This document shows, in pieces, positions 23,209 through 30,948 of a DNA stretch of 38,164 nucleotides. Location of the stretch: positions 1 through 38,164 of the forward strand of contig JAUNJX010000001.1 in the NCBI GenBank assembly GCA_030533005.1. Direction: 5' to 3'. Each line of letters begins with the position of its first letter. Position 1 is the first letter of the stretch. The translations under genes were made by a program, and so were the position numbers. This DNA is from Clostridia bacterium. Lineage in GTDB: Bacteria; Bacillota; Clostridia; Christensenellales; CAG-138. The notes under the pieces are model-generated. The model was not told the DNA's origin. It ran no database searches and was given only the letters and a program-made list of their open reading frames with translations.

Positions 23209-24326
23209 TACGCCTGCCCTCCTTCCGCGGTGGTTACATCGCCAAGCTTTCTAAGATCCGCCTGCGCATTTCGCACGACGATCTTCTGCCTGTAGCCGGA
23301 GAGGAATTGTTCCGCTGCGAAGAAAAGGAAGATGGCCGCCTGAATGATATCGATCATTTCGCTCGGCACGTCGCAATAGGTCGCCATGAGCTGACAGCCC
23401 TTGTTGAGATAGGCTATGAAAAACGCCGCTACCGGCACGAACACCGGATTGTTTTTGGCGAGTATCGCTATGGTGATGCCCGACCAGCCATAGCCCGGCA
23501 GCTCTTTCCATAGGAAGGTGTTAAAACGACCCAGTACCTCGATGCTGCCACCCATGCCCGAGAGCAGGCCGCCGATCACCTGCGAGAGCACGATGGTCTT
23601 GCCCACCTGCATGCCGGAATACTTGGCAAAGGACTGGTTGATGCCGATCATGCGGATGGAATAGCCCCAGCGCGTGCGGTACATGAACAGCGCCACGATC
23701 ACAACAAAGATGAGCGCCACAACGAATCCCCATGTCAGCTTTGAGCCGCCCGGCACAAGCGCGGGGATCCGCGCGGTTTCCGCAAACGGGAAGGTCTGCG
23801 TGGAGCCCTTGCTGCGATCGGCAAAGTTATAATTGAGAAAATGCAGCACCACATACATGACGATGTAGTTGAGCATGAGCGACGTGACCATTTCGCTTGC
23901 GCCCAGCTTCACCTTGAGCAGTGCCGGGATCAGCATCACGACGCCGCAGATGAGCGTTGCAATCGCAACGCATACGACGGCGTGCAGCCCGGTGTTCATC
24001 TGGATGTAAATACCGCAAAGCGCGCCCACAAAGCCGCCCAGCATCACGCAGCCCTCGCCGCCAAGGTTAAACTGGTTGGCGGAGAACATGACGCAGGTAG
24101 CAAGACCCGTAAATATCGTGGGGATCATCGCGGCCAAAATGGTATAAAAGCCCGAGGTATTAAAGCCGCCCCGCGCGCTGACAAGCGGCCCTATCAAAAG
24201 ATAGCGCAAAGCGGTCAGCGGCTCGTCCGAACATAGGAATATAAAGACCGTCGCCACGCCCAGCGCCAAGAGAATAGCCGCTGCGCCGCGCACGATCTCA
24301 AATACGAATAAGCGTTTATCCTTCAT
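23208..24326 (-). CDS. Nucleoside ABC transporter permease, NupP-like
   Basis: A 372-residue permease of the same family with a cytoplasmic N-terminus and about ten hydrophobic segments. The segments FSANQFNLGGEGCVMLGGF and VKLGASEMVTSLMLNYI are typical of the first permease (NupP/YufP) in nucleoside ABC importers, and the coupling region is MIGINQSFAKYSGMQV. ATG 24326 (MKDKRLFVFE) is supported by GGGAGGG six bases upstream; its start overlaps the ATPase gene end by 11 bases. The longer frame upstream of this ATG has no ribosome site. Confidence 0.92.
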   Translation of the reverse strand: MKDKRLFVFEIVRGAAAILLALGVATVFIFLCSDEPLTALRYLLIGPLVSARGGFNTSGFYTILAAMIPTIFTGLATCVMFSANQFNLGGEGCVMLGGFVGALCGIYIQMNTGLHAVVCVAIATLICGVVMLIPALLKVKLGASEMVTSLMLNYIVMYVVLHFLNYNFADRSKGSTQTFPFAETARIPALVPGGSKLTWGFVVALIFVVIVALFMYRTRWGYSIRMIGINQSFAKYSGMQVGKTIVLSQVIGGLLSGMGGSIEVLGRFNTFLWKELPGYGWSGITIAILAKNNPVFVPVAAFFIAYLNKGCQLMATYCDVPSEMIDIIQAAIFLFFAAEQFLSGYRQKIVVRNAQADLRKLGDVTTAEGGQA

Positions 24327-25878
24327 GACAAACCCTCCCAATTTCCTCCGCGCTCTGGTGCTTGATGCCCAGCATGTATTCGCCCATGACCTCGTCGTCC
24401 AGCTCGGAGGTATCGTCAAAGTAAGCGGCGATCTTTCCGCCGTAGAGCACGATCAGGCTGTCGGAAAGCTCCATGACTTCGTTGAGGTCGGCCGAGACCA
24501 GCAGCACCGCCGCGCCGTCGCGGGAAAGCTCGACAAGCTTTTTTCGGATGAACTCCGTAGCGCCCACGTCGATGCCGCGCGTGGGCTGATCGGCGATGAT
24601 GAGGGTCGGATCGCTGGAAAACTCGCGCGCTACCACGACCTTTTGAATATTGCCGCCGGAGAGCATCTTAACCTGCTGCTTGGAGGATTTACACAATACG
24701 TTGTATTCCTCGATCAGCTTGTCGCTCTCTGCGTGGATAGCCCGCATGTCAAACAGCGGCCCTTTATTGAATTCCTTCTTTGCGAAACGGTCGGAGATGA
24801 CGTTTTCCTCGATGGATCCGTCGCCCGCGATGCCGAACACCATGCGATCCTCCGGCACGAGCGACACGCCCATGGCGCGGATATCCTCCTGCGGCGTGCA
24901 CAGAATGCTTTTGCCCAGCACCTCAGCGCTGCCCGCATCGGGCGTGCCGAGGCTAAAGAGGATGTCCACAAGCTCCCGCTGTCCGTTTCCTTCTACGCCC
25001 GCGATGCCGAGTATCTCGCCGCGCCGCACGGAGAAGGAAATTTTATCGAGCATCTTCTTGTTCCACTCGTTGGTGTATTCGATATCGCGTACCTTGAGCA
25101 CGACGTCGGTGGGCGTTGCCTTGTCCTTTTCAACGGAAAGCACGACGTCGCGGCCTACCATCAATCGGGATATCTCCTGCTCGCTGATGTCGGCGGTGTT
25201 GTATACGCCCATGGACTTGCCCGCGCGCATGATGGTGAGCCGGTCGGTGATCTGCTTGATCTCCTTGAGTTTATGCGAAATAAAGATGATGGTATAGCCC
25301 TGTTCCTTAAGATGAATGAGTTCTTTAAACAGCTCGCCGGTCTCCTGCGTGGTGAGCACGGCCGTCGGCTCGTCGAGGATCAAAATCTTCGCGCCGCGCA
25401 CCAAGGCTTTGAGTATTTCGACCTTTTGCTTCATGCCCACCGGAATGTCCATGACCTTTGCGTCGGGTTCCACATGGAGATTATACTTTTCAGCAAATTC
25501 CTCCGTGATCTCGACAGCCTTTTTATAATCGATAAACAGCCCCTTCTTGGGGGGCATACCCAGCACGATATTTTCCGCGACCGTAAGGCTCGGCACGAGC
25601 ATGAAGTGCTGATGCACCATGCCGATGCCCTTGGAGATCGCAACCGTCGGGGAGGTAAGGGCGACCTTTTCCCCGTTTACGGTGATCTCGCCTTCCGTGG
25701 GCTGTTCCAGGCCGAAAAGCATTTTCATCAGCGTGGATTTGCCCGCGCCGTTTTCGCCCATCAGCGCGTGGATTTCGCCCCTGCGGACGAAAAAGTTTAC
25801 GCTTTGGTTGGCTGCAATGCCATTGGGATATACCTTGGTGATCCCGCGCATTTCAACTACATATTCGTTTTGCTCCAT
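24316..25878 (-). CDS. Nucleoside ABC transporter ATPase with two nucleotide-binding domains, NupO-like
   Basis: A 520-residue cytoplasmic ATPase with tandem ABC domains, as in sugar and nucleoside importers. Domain 1 has an intact Walker A GENGAGKST (41-49), a degenerate signature VGMKQKVEI and Walker B ILILDEPT (165-172). Domain 2 has a degenerate Walker A GVEGNGQRE and an intact signature LSGGN with LIIADQPTRG as Walker B. The two sites are therefore complementary, the usual asymmetric arrangement of this family. ATG 25878 opens directly at the family N-terminus, although the ribosome site (GGGGAATCC) is weak; a hairpin upstream may moderate its level compared with the lipoprotein. Confidence 0.94.
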   Translation of the reverse strand: MEQNEYVVEMRGITKVYPNGIAANQSVNFFVRRGEIHALMGENGAGKSTLMKMLFGLEQPTEGEITVNGEKVALTSPTVAISKGIGMVHQHFMLVPSLTVAENIVLGMPPKKGLFIDYKKAVEITEEFAEKYNLHVEPDAKVMDIPVGMKQKVEILKALVRGAKILILDEPTAVLTTQETGELFKELIHLKEQGYTIIFISHKLKEIKQITDRLTIMRAGKSMGVYNTADISEQEISRLMVGRDVVLSVEKDKATPTDVVLKVRDIEYTNEWNKKMLDKISFSVRRGEILGIAGVEGNGQRELVDILFSLGTPDAGSAEVLGKSILCTPQEDIRAMGVSLVPEDRMVFGIAGDGSIEENVISDRFAKKEFNKGPLFDMRAIHAESDKLIEEYNVLCKSSKQQVKMLSGGNIQKVVVAREFSSDPTLIIADQPTRGIDVGATEFIRKKLVELSRDGAAVLLVSADLNEVMELSDSLIVLYGGKIAAYFDDTSELDDEVMGEYMLGIKHQSAEEIGRVCHEG

Positions 25879-25922
25879 ATAGAGGATTCCCCCATACTCA
25901 AGAATGAGAAATGTTACGTTGG

Positions 25923-25949
25923 AAAGGGGGAGCAGCTTGCTCCCCCTTT
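25923..25949 (-). terminator. Intercistronic hairpin between the lipoprotein and ATPase genes
   Basis: AAAGGGGGAGC (25923-25933) pairs perfectly with GCTCCCCCTTT (25939-25949), five-base loop. On the reverse strand only CCAACG follows the terminal TTT, so it should terminate weakly or protect the 3' end of the upstream message, keeping the binding protein more abundant than the transporter core. Confidence 0.65.
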
Positions 25950-25991
25950 GTTAAGCCACTCTGGATTCCTATGAACGGCTCAGTTCATAGA

Positions 25992-27116
25992 TTACGGCTG
26001 CATGGAATCGCGCAGCGCTTCCGCGGCGCCCGTGGTGTCGCCGATGGCGGTGGGAACGGTAATCTCGCCCGCCGCGACCTTCTCCTGCGCTGCGAGAACC
26101 GCATCCTGCACAGCCTGCGGCGCGATCTTGGCGAAGTTCTTGTCGGTCACGATGCCTACGCCGCCTTCATTGAGGCCGAGGTTGACCTGCTGTCCCCAAT
26201 AGGTGCGGCCGGCGTCCCACTCGTCAAAGAACCAGATCAAGGACTGGCCGATGTTCTTGAGGCCGGAGGTCAGGGTGATGGCAGCCTGCTCGGCGGGAAG
26301 GGTCTGCTCCTGATCGGAGTCAACGCCGATGAACCAAGCCTTGCCGGTTTCGAGTGCGGCTTCCGCGCCGCCGTTGCCGCTAAGACCCGCAACGCCCCAG
26401 ATGATGTCAGCCTTGTTGTCGTTGATCATGGAGAGACCCATTTCCTTGGCGGTAGCGGTATCCACATAGCTGTTGACGTAACGGGTGTCGACCTTGACGG
26501 CCGCGTCCGTGTCCTTTGCGCCCTGAAGGAAGCCAATGAGGAAGTCGTTGATAACGGGGCTGTCCACGCCGCCGATGAAGCCGACGACCTTATCCTCGTT
26601 GATGTTGGCTACGCTCGTGTCGCCGGTAAGGGAGGCTGCGAACACGCCGATGAGATAACCCATGTCGTTCTGCTTGTAGGAGAAGTTGACGACGTTGTCG
26701 TTTTCGCCCACATAGGTGGTGTCGTCATAGATCAGGAACTTCTGGTCGGGATGCGCGGTAGCGACTTCCTTAAGGTAGTCGGGCATCTGATAGGTGCCGC
26801 ACACGATCAGATCGTATTCGCCGGATTCCGCTACTTCATACAGCGTCTCCAGCCACTTGGGCTGATCTTCGTCCGTGCCGCCCATCTCGATGGTCTTGTA
26901 GGTGATGCGGCCCGCATCCTGCAGGGATTTGAGACCCGCCTCGGCGGAATCGAAGAAGGACTTGTCGCCAAGATTGCCGTTGACCAAGCTTACGACGTTG
27001 TAGACCTTTTTGTCATCGGCGGCCGCGGGAGCGGCTTCGGCAGCGGGCTTCGCGCAGGCAGTGAACAGAGCGACTGCCATTACGACGGTCAGGAGAATCG
27101 CAATCAGTTTTTTCAT
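25992..27116 (-). CDS. BMP-family nucleoside-binding lipoprotein
   Basis: The extracytoplasmic substrate receptor of the importer encoded downstream. The 374-residue protein starts with a lipoprotein signal peptide: MKKLIAILLTVVMAVALFTAC, lipobox FTAC with lipidated Cys21, then an Ala/Pro-rich linker. The mature part has the BMP/PnrA fold: SLVNGNLGDKSFFDSAEAGL, LIVCGTYQMPDYL, FSYKQNDMGYLIGVFAA, VGFIGGVDSPVINDFLIGF, and WGVAGLSGNGGAEAA. Family members bind purine and pyrimidine nucleosides. ATG 27116 has AGAGGA eight bases upstream. First gene of the operon, with a promoter at 27192-27220 and a strong leader hairpin. Confidence 0.93.
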   Translation of the reverse strand: MKKLIAILLTVVMAVALFTACAKPAAEAAPAAADDKKVYNVVSLVNGNLGDKSFFDSAEAGLKSLQDAGRITYKTIEMGGTDEDQPKWLETLYEVAESGEYDLIVCGTYQMPDYLKEVATAHPDQKFLIYDDTTYVGENDNVVNFSYKQNDMGYLIGVFAASLTGDTSVANINEDKVVGFIGGVDSPVINDFLIGFLQGAKDTDAAVKVDTRYVNSYVDTATAKEMGLSMINDNKADIIWGVAGLSGNGGAEAALETGKAWFIGVDSDQEQTLPAEQAAITLTSGLKNIGQSLIWFFDEWDAGRTYWGQQVNLGLNEGGVGIVTDKNFAKIAPQAVQDAVLAAQEKVAAGEITVPTAIGDTTGAAEALRDSMQP

Positions 27117-27154
27117 TGTTCGTTCCTCTCTTTTAATGAAAAGATATGTGCAAA

Positions 27155-27180
27155 CCATGGCCTCGTTTGGGTGGCCATGG
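27155..27180 (-). other. Leader hairpin of the BMP lipoprotein gene
   Basis: A perfect inverted repeat CCATGGCC (27155-27162) and GGCCATGG (27173-27180) with a ten-base loop, lying about 5-30 bases after the predicted start of transcription. It may stabilise the 5' end of the message or be an operator. No known purine riboswitch core was seen in the roughly 70-base leader. Confidence 0.55.
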
Positions 27181-27191
27181 ATGCTATAAAA

Positions 27192-27220
27192 AGTGTACAT
27201 GCAAATAGACAAATTGTCAA
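27192..27220 (-). promoter_or_regulatory. Promoter of the nucleoside importer operon
   Basis: On the reverse strand a perfect -35 TTGACA (27215-27220) and a -10 TACACT (27192-27197) are 17 bp apart. The start near 27185 gives a leader of about 70 bases. Confidence 0.6.
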
Positions 27221-27560
27221 ATGGAACAAGAAAATTTATGAGGAGCACAAAATTATTTTTGCTTGTTTTTTGACGAGGGGAGGACGGCCATTGCGCCGGA
27301 AACGCCGTGAAAGGCAAAGCATCACAGCACAATTTAGCAGGTCGCATATGGTTCTGTTATTTCGCCGGGAGATATCGATTATTGTCCCGACACATTATAC
27401 CTTGAAAGTAAGCCGATCAGCTAACAATGCAGATTAACGCGCAACAGCGTCTATCCATGCGATAGGCGCTGTTTCTGGAGTGATTCGTACATGGCTTTAT
27501 CACTGAAAACGGGTCAATAAAGAAAATCGTCCGCACAGCCTTGAGAATGGAACAGATCGT
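27221..27560. other. Intergenic region between the importer promoter and the QueG-like gene
   Basis: No gene is supported. A hairpin AACAGCGTCTATC (27443-27455) with GATAGGCGCTGTT (27461-27473), one G-T pair, lies past the reverse-strand QueG-like gene and probably ends its transcript, though no long T-run follows on that strand. The remaining sequence shows nothing recognisable. Confidence 0.45.
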
Positions 27561-28256
27561 TTATGCGTTATGGAGCTCCCTGTTCAGATATTTTTGCGTA
27601 TAGGCACAAACTGCAAAGCATTTCCCACAAATATCGGTCCTGATGCCAAATTCTCGTTCTGTAATTTGAAGCATACTTGCTTTGCATCGTTTAACATCAA
27701 CAATACTTTCCCGCTCCATTCCTGCATGCCATATAGTATCTTTAAGGGCTTGCGCTGGACACGCGTGTACGCAAAGCGCGCATGCGCCGCATTGTGATTC
27801 CAGGATTGGCGCGTTGGTCTCTAGCGGTGCGTCTGTCAATAAAGCTGAAATGCGGACTGCGGAGCCATATCGTGGCGTGACCAACAGGTTGCTTTTCCCG
27901 ATCCAGCCGAGGCCGGCCAACGTTGCAACGGTCTTGTGCGGAAGGGTTGTGCAGTCGTTGGCGTCTATCGCAGCGACGGCTTTGGTTCGCGCCATTGCAC
28001 GATACCCATGATTGGTCAAAAAAATTTCTCCCGCCGTGACGATTTCATCCAGCTTGCGGTTCAGCTTGTCGTAGGTGTGGTAATACGCCAGAGTTGGTGC
28101 TGTTTTCAAGCTTTCCACAATGCTTGCCGGCACCGGAACAGCCACCGCTACACCTCTGCTGTAGCCACAGCCTTCAATCATGCTCATGTCGGCAATTCCT
28201 ACCAACACGGCGCCCGCGTCCTGCAAGACGACGGTCAATTCTTCCGTTACATTCAT
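27561..28256 (-). CDS. Short QueG-like 4Fe-4S protein
   Basis: A 231-residue iron-sulfur protein related to epoxyqueuosine reductase. The core stretch LAGLGWIGKSNLLVTPRYGSAVRISALLTD matches the QueG family, followed by two ferredoxin-type clusters: CGACALCVHACP (CxxCxxCxxxCP) and CGKCFAVCAYT, with an extra cysteine in KRCKA. True QueG proteins are about 310-390 residues long and reduce epoxyqueuosine in tRNA with a cobalamin cofactor. This one is shorter at the N-terminus and ends right after the second cluster, without the C-terminal repeat domain. It may therefore be a QueG paralogue of unknown reaction. ATG 28256 has GGAG a few bases upstream. Confidence 0.8.
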   Translation of the reverse strand: MNVTEELTVVLQDAGAVLVGIADMSMIEGCGYSRGVAVAVPVPASIVESLKTAPTLAYYHTYDKLNRKLDEIVTAGEIFLTNHGYRAMARTKAVAAIDANDCTTLPHKTVATLAGLGWIGKSNLLVTPRYGSAVRISALLTDAPLETNAPILESQCGACALCVHACPAQALKDTIWHAGMERESIVDVKRCKASMLQITEREFGIRTDICGKCFAVCAYTQKYLNRELHNA

Positions 28257-28393
28257 TTTCTTCTCCTTCGGGTGCGGCTATCACGGCATAGATTTTCATG
28301 GGGTGCTTTCACCCATCTGCCTTTGTATAGCAACAATATCAAATCCAAGTGTACACGCGATATGCTTAATCCCTTTATTCCCCAAAATCCAAT

Positions 28394-28422
28394 AAACACA
28401 ACCGCTTTTGGCGATTGTGTTT
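28394..28422 (-). terminator. Terminator after the tRNA-Ser genes
   Basis: Reverse-strand stem AAACACAATCGC (28411-28422) with GCGGTTGTGTTT (28394-28405), 12 pairs including one G-U, loop CAAAA, followed by ATTGGATTTT. It lies five bases after the CCA end of the first tRNA. Confidence 0.75.
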
Positions 28423-28427
28423 ATGGA

Positions 28428-28520
28428 TGGCGGAGGAGGAGGGATTTGAACCCTCGCGCCAGTTACCCCAGCCTACTCCCTTAGCAGGGGAGCCCCTTAC
28501 AGCCACTTGGGTACTCCTCC
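28428..28520 (-). tRNA. tRNA-Ser(GCT)
   Basis: Ninety-three bases including an encoded CCA. Acceptor GGAGGAG pairs with CTCCTCC, discriminator G. The anticodon stem CTCCC/GGGAG encloses loop CTGCTAA with anticodon GCT, reading AGC and AGU. A long variable arm and the T arm GAGGG-TTCAAAT-CCCTC are typical of serine tRNAs. Confidence 0.93.
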
Positions 28521-28554
28521 GTGTCTGCGCTGCTGCGTTGCGATGCCGTGGAAT

Positions 28555-28642
28555 TGGCGGAGATGGTAGGATTCGAACCCACGGGACCTCTCAGCCCAAC
28601 GGTTTTCAAGACCGCCTCCTTAAACCACTCGGACACATCTCC
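28555..28642 (-). tRNA. tRNA-Ser(TGA)
   Basis: Eighty-eight bases with encoded CCA. Acceptor GGAGATG/CATCTCC. The anticodon loop CTTGAAA gives anticodon TGA, reading UCA and related UCN codons. It has the long variable arm of serine tRNAs and TTCGAAT in the T loop. It is not the selenocysteine tRNA, whose anticodon would be TCA and whose acceptor arm is longer. Confidence 0.93.
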
Positions 28643-28682
28643 AGACGCGTCTGAAAAGACCATGCACATTGCACGCTTGGAT

Positions 28683-28711
28683 ATTATAGCAAACCCATTT
28701 CGGCATGTCAA
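28683..28711 (-). promoter_or_regulatory. Consensus promoter of the two tRNA-Ser genes
   Basis: On the reverse strand, TTGACA (28706-28711) and TATAAT (28683-28688) with a spacer of exactly 17 bp, identical to the sigma-A consensus. It lies about 40 bases before the first tRNA, as expected for a strong stable-RNA promoter. Confidence 0.88.
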
Positions 28712-28862
28712 GAAAAACGGAGGTCGGAAAAAGGCTTATTTTACGCCGCTCAAAATGTCGGCATACGCTGTGCGTGGCTGCGTGGATTCGGCATAAAGCG
28801 CAAGGATAAAGGACGCACCCTTCGGCAAAGCTAAAAGCAGCAATAACGGAGGGGGTCTTACG

Positions 28863-29636
28863 ATGGCGCTAAATAAAGTGGAAATTTGCGGTTTGGATAC
28901 ATCCAAACTACCCATGATGACACAAAGCCGCAGCCATGCCTTGCTTTTGCGGGTAAAGGCGGGAGATGAGCAGGCGCGCGAGACTTTTATCCGTGAAAAT
29001 CTGCGCCTGGTGCTTAGCATCATCCAACGCTTTGCCGGGCGCGGCGAGCAGATGGACGATCTGTTTCAGGTGGGCTGCATCGGGCTTATTAAGGCATTGG
29101 ATAATTTTGACCTTGGGCATAACGTGCGCTTTTCCACCTATGCCGTGCCCATGATCATTGGAGAGGTGCGGCGGCATCTTCGGGATAACAACGCGCTTCG
29201 CGTCAGCCGTTCCATCCGGGATACGGCATATAAAGCGCTGCAGGCGCGCACCGTGCTTACCGAAAGGCTGGGGCGCGAACCGACGATCAGCGAGATCGCC
29301 AAGGAAATGGAGGTTTCCGAGGAGGACGTCACCTTTGCCATGGACGCCATACAGGATCCCGTGTCCCTTTTTGAACCCATCTATCAGGACGACGGCGACG
29401 CCATCTTTGTGATGGATCAGGTGCGGGATGATAAGAACACGGACGAGCAGTGGCTTACGCGTATCCTCGTGGACGGCGGAATGGACAGATTGACGGAAAG
29501 GGAGAAGCGGATCATCGAACTGCGTTTTTTTCATGGCCGCACACAGATAGAAGTAGCGAAAGATATCGGCATCAGTCAGGCACAGGTTTCGCGTTTGGAA
29601 AAGGGCGCGCTCAAGCAGATGAGAAAATACGTTTGA
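28863..29636 (+). CDS. sigG: RNA polymerase sporulation sigma factor SigG
   Basis: The late forespore-specific sigma factor of endospore formers. The 257-residue protein starts with the characteristic VEICGLDTSKLPMM tail that binds anti-sigma factors in SigG. Region 2 contains ENLRLVLSIIQRF, DDLFQVGCIGLIKALDNFD and RFSTYAVPMIIGEVRRHLRD. Region 3 is around LTERLGREPTISEIAKEMEV, and region 4 ends with the helix-turn-helix TQIEVAKDIGISQAQVSRLEKGAL. ATG 28863 has GGAGGGGG upstream. No spoIIGA or sigE lies before it, so this is not the spoIIG-sigG array of Bacillus. A sigma-F/sigma-G type promoter was looked for in 28712-28862 and not convincingly found. Confidence 0.94.
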   Translation: MALNKVEICGLDTSKLPMMTQSRSHALLLRVKAGDEQARETFIRENLRLVLSIIQRFAGRGEQMDDLFQVGCIGLIKALDNFDLGHNVRFSTYAVPMIIGEVRRHLRDNNALRVSRSIRDTAYKALQARTVLTERLGREPTISEIAKEMEVSEEDVTFAMDAIQDPVSLFEPIYQDDGDAIFVMDQVRDDKNTDEQWLTRILVDGGMDRLTEREKRIIELRFFHGRTQIEVAKDIGISQAQVSRLEKGALKQMRKYV

Positions 29637-29664
29637 TGCGGCCGCGCCGCATACTCTGCAAGGA

Positions 29665-29697
29665 ACCCCATACACTTTTGTGTGGGGTGATTTTTTT
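29665..29697 (+). terminator. Terminator of sigG overlapping the yqfC ribosome site and start
   Basis: A stem ACCCC-AT-ACAC / GTGT-GGGGT (29665-29688, two-base bulge, TTTT loop) followed by GA and seven Ts (29691-29697). The GGGGTGA arm is the only plausible ribosome site of yqfC, and the T-run runs into its TTG start. Confidence 0.65.
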
Positions 29698-29980
29698 GAA
29701 AAAGCGCGTGATCAAGCTGAAACGCCGTATCGTGGAGTCCATGGATTTCCCCGCCGAAGCGGCGCTGGGGCTTGTGCGGGCGCAGGTGCTGGGGCGGGAG
29801 AAGATGTTTGTAGAAAACCATCAGGGCGTGCATGCTTACCATGCTGACTGCATCCGGCTCAAAACGGCGGAGGGTATTTTGCGGGTAGAGGGAAAGAACA
29901 TGGAGCTTTGCGAGCTGCGAAGGGACAGACTTTATATCACAGGCCAAATATCCGGCTTTTTCTACGAGATGCCACAATGA
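29696..29980 (+). CDS. yqfC: Sporulation protein YqfC
   Basis: A 94-residue protein of the YqfC family, conserved in endospore formers and encoded next to yqfD. It has a basic N-terminus (KKRVIKLKRRIVESMDFPAEAALG), then VENHQGVHAYHADCIRLKTAEGILRVEGKNMELCEL and LYITGQISGFFYE, matching the family's beta-rich core. The start is uncertain: TTG 29696 gives the family N-terminus and has GGGGTGA as ribosome site, but that site lies inside a terminator hairpin; no ATG is available nearby. Exact molecular role unknown; it is part of the SigE-dependent sporulation set in Bacillus. Confidence 0.82.
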   Translation: MKKRVIKLKRRIVESMDFPAEAALGLVRAQVLGREKMFVENHQGVHAYHADCIRLKTAEGILRVEGKNMELCELRRDRLYITGQISGFFYEMPQ

Positions 29981-30002
29981 TTTAACATACCGGAGGGTTG
30001 TA

Positions 30003-30944
30003 ATGCTGTGGAATTATCTTTGCGGATATGTTATCATACAAATTGAAGGCCTAGGGCTCGAACGTTTCGTAAACCGTATGCTGGACGCTAGCCTGCCCAT
30101 ATGGGGGATCAGGCGCGAGAGCGACGGATCCATGACCGCATCGGTAAGCATCGCGGGATTTTACGCGCTGCATCGCATGATTCGCACGGAAGGGTGGAGC
30201 ATTCGTATCCGGGAAAAGCATGGCCTGCTTTTTCGCCTTTCACGCTTGCGAGGACGCAAGGTGCTTCTTTATGGTTGGGCGCCCGCATTGATGACGCTGC
30301 TGTGCTTTTCGCGCATGATCTGGATCATCGATGTCGCGGGCTGCGACGTCGTAGCGGAGGATACCGTGCGGCAGGCTGTATACGCGGAGGGCATATACCC
30401 GGGCGTGCCGCGGCGCGGGCATACCGTGGAAGCGCTGCAAAGTGCCGTGGAAGCTGCGGACGACCGCATCGCCATGGCGAGCGTGACCATATCCGGCGTG
30501 GTGCTGCGCATCGAGGTGCGGGAGACGGAGCCGGGTCCGGCCGTGCTCGACGAGAGCGTGCCCGCGCATGTGGTGGCGCGCTGTGACGGCATGATCCTTT
30601 CCGTTACCGCACTCAAAGGGCATGCGGCGGTGAAGGCGGGGCAGCTTGTGCGTGCGGGGGATGTGCTGATATCGGGTGATTTGACCAGGGAGGGCGGCGA
30701 GCCGATCCTTGTACATGCCCGCGGGCAGGTGCTGGCGGAAACGGTCTATACGGCGGATGTAACGCATGCGCATGGGGAAACGGCGCTGCAAACGGCGGCG
30801 CAACGGGCTATGGACGATGTGGACGCGGCGGCGGTGATCGTGGAAAAAAGCAGCCGGACGATGCTATTGCCGGATGGAAACGTGCGCGCGGTGGTCGTGG
30901 TGACCGCCCGTGAGGATATAGGAAAAACCAAAGAATTGGAGTAG
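30003..30944 (+). CDS. yqfD: Sporulation protein YqfD
   Basis: A 313-residue membrane-anchored sporulation protein of the YqfD family, whose members are required for normal engulfed-forespore development in Bacillus. It shows the N-terminal domain with GYVIIQIEGLGLERFVNRMLDASLPIWGIRR, one membrane helix at about residues 90-112 (YGWAPALMTLLCFSRMIWIIDVAG), and the outer domain with the repeated YAEGIYPGVPRRGH and RIEVRETEPGPAV stretches and KAGQLVRAGDVLISG. It is some 60-80 residues shorter than Bacillus YqfD, ending soon after the conserved core. ATG 30003 has GGAGGG upstream; phoH begins four bases after the stop. Confidence 0.88.
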   Translation: MLWNYLCGYVIIQIEGLGLERFVNRMLDASLPIWGIRRESDGSMTASVSIAGFYALHRMIRTEGWSIRIREKHGLLFRLSRLRGRKVLLYGWAPALMTLLCFSRMIWIIDVAGCDVVAEDTVRQAVYAEGIYPGVPRRGHTVEALQSAVEAADDRIAMASVTISGVVLRIEVRETEPGPAVLDESVPAHVVARCDGMILSVTALKGHAAVKAGQLVRAGDVLISGDLTREGGEPILVHARGQVLAETVYTADVTHAHGETALQTAAQRAMDDVDAAAVIVEKSSRTMLLPDGNVRAVVVVTAREDIGKTKELE

Positions 30945-30948
30945 GCCC

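Noticed and set aside
24325..27437. Two long forward frames opposite the ABC ATPase and BMP lipoprotein genes
   Set aside because: Both genes on the reverse strand are clear family members with motifs and ribosome sites. The forward frames are composition artefacts.
28555..28642. Selenocysteine tRNA
   Set aside because: Considered because the window uses UGA for Sec. The anticodon is TGA (reads UCA), not TCA, and the acceptor stem is the normal seven pairs, so it is a serine tRNA.
29450..29695. Upstream extension of the yqfC frame into sigG
   Set aside because: This part overlaps sigG in another frame and has no ribosome site; the YqfC similarity begins only after 29696.
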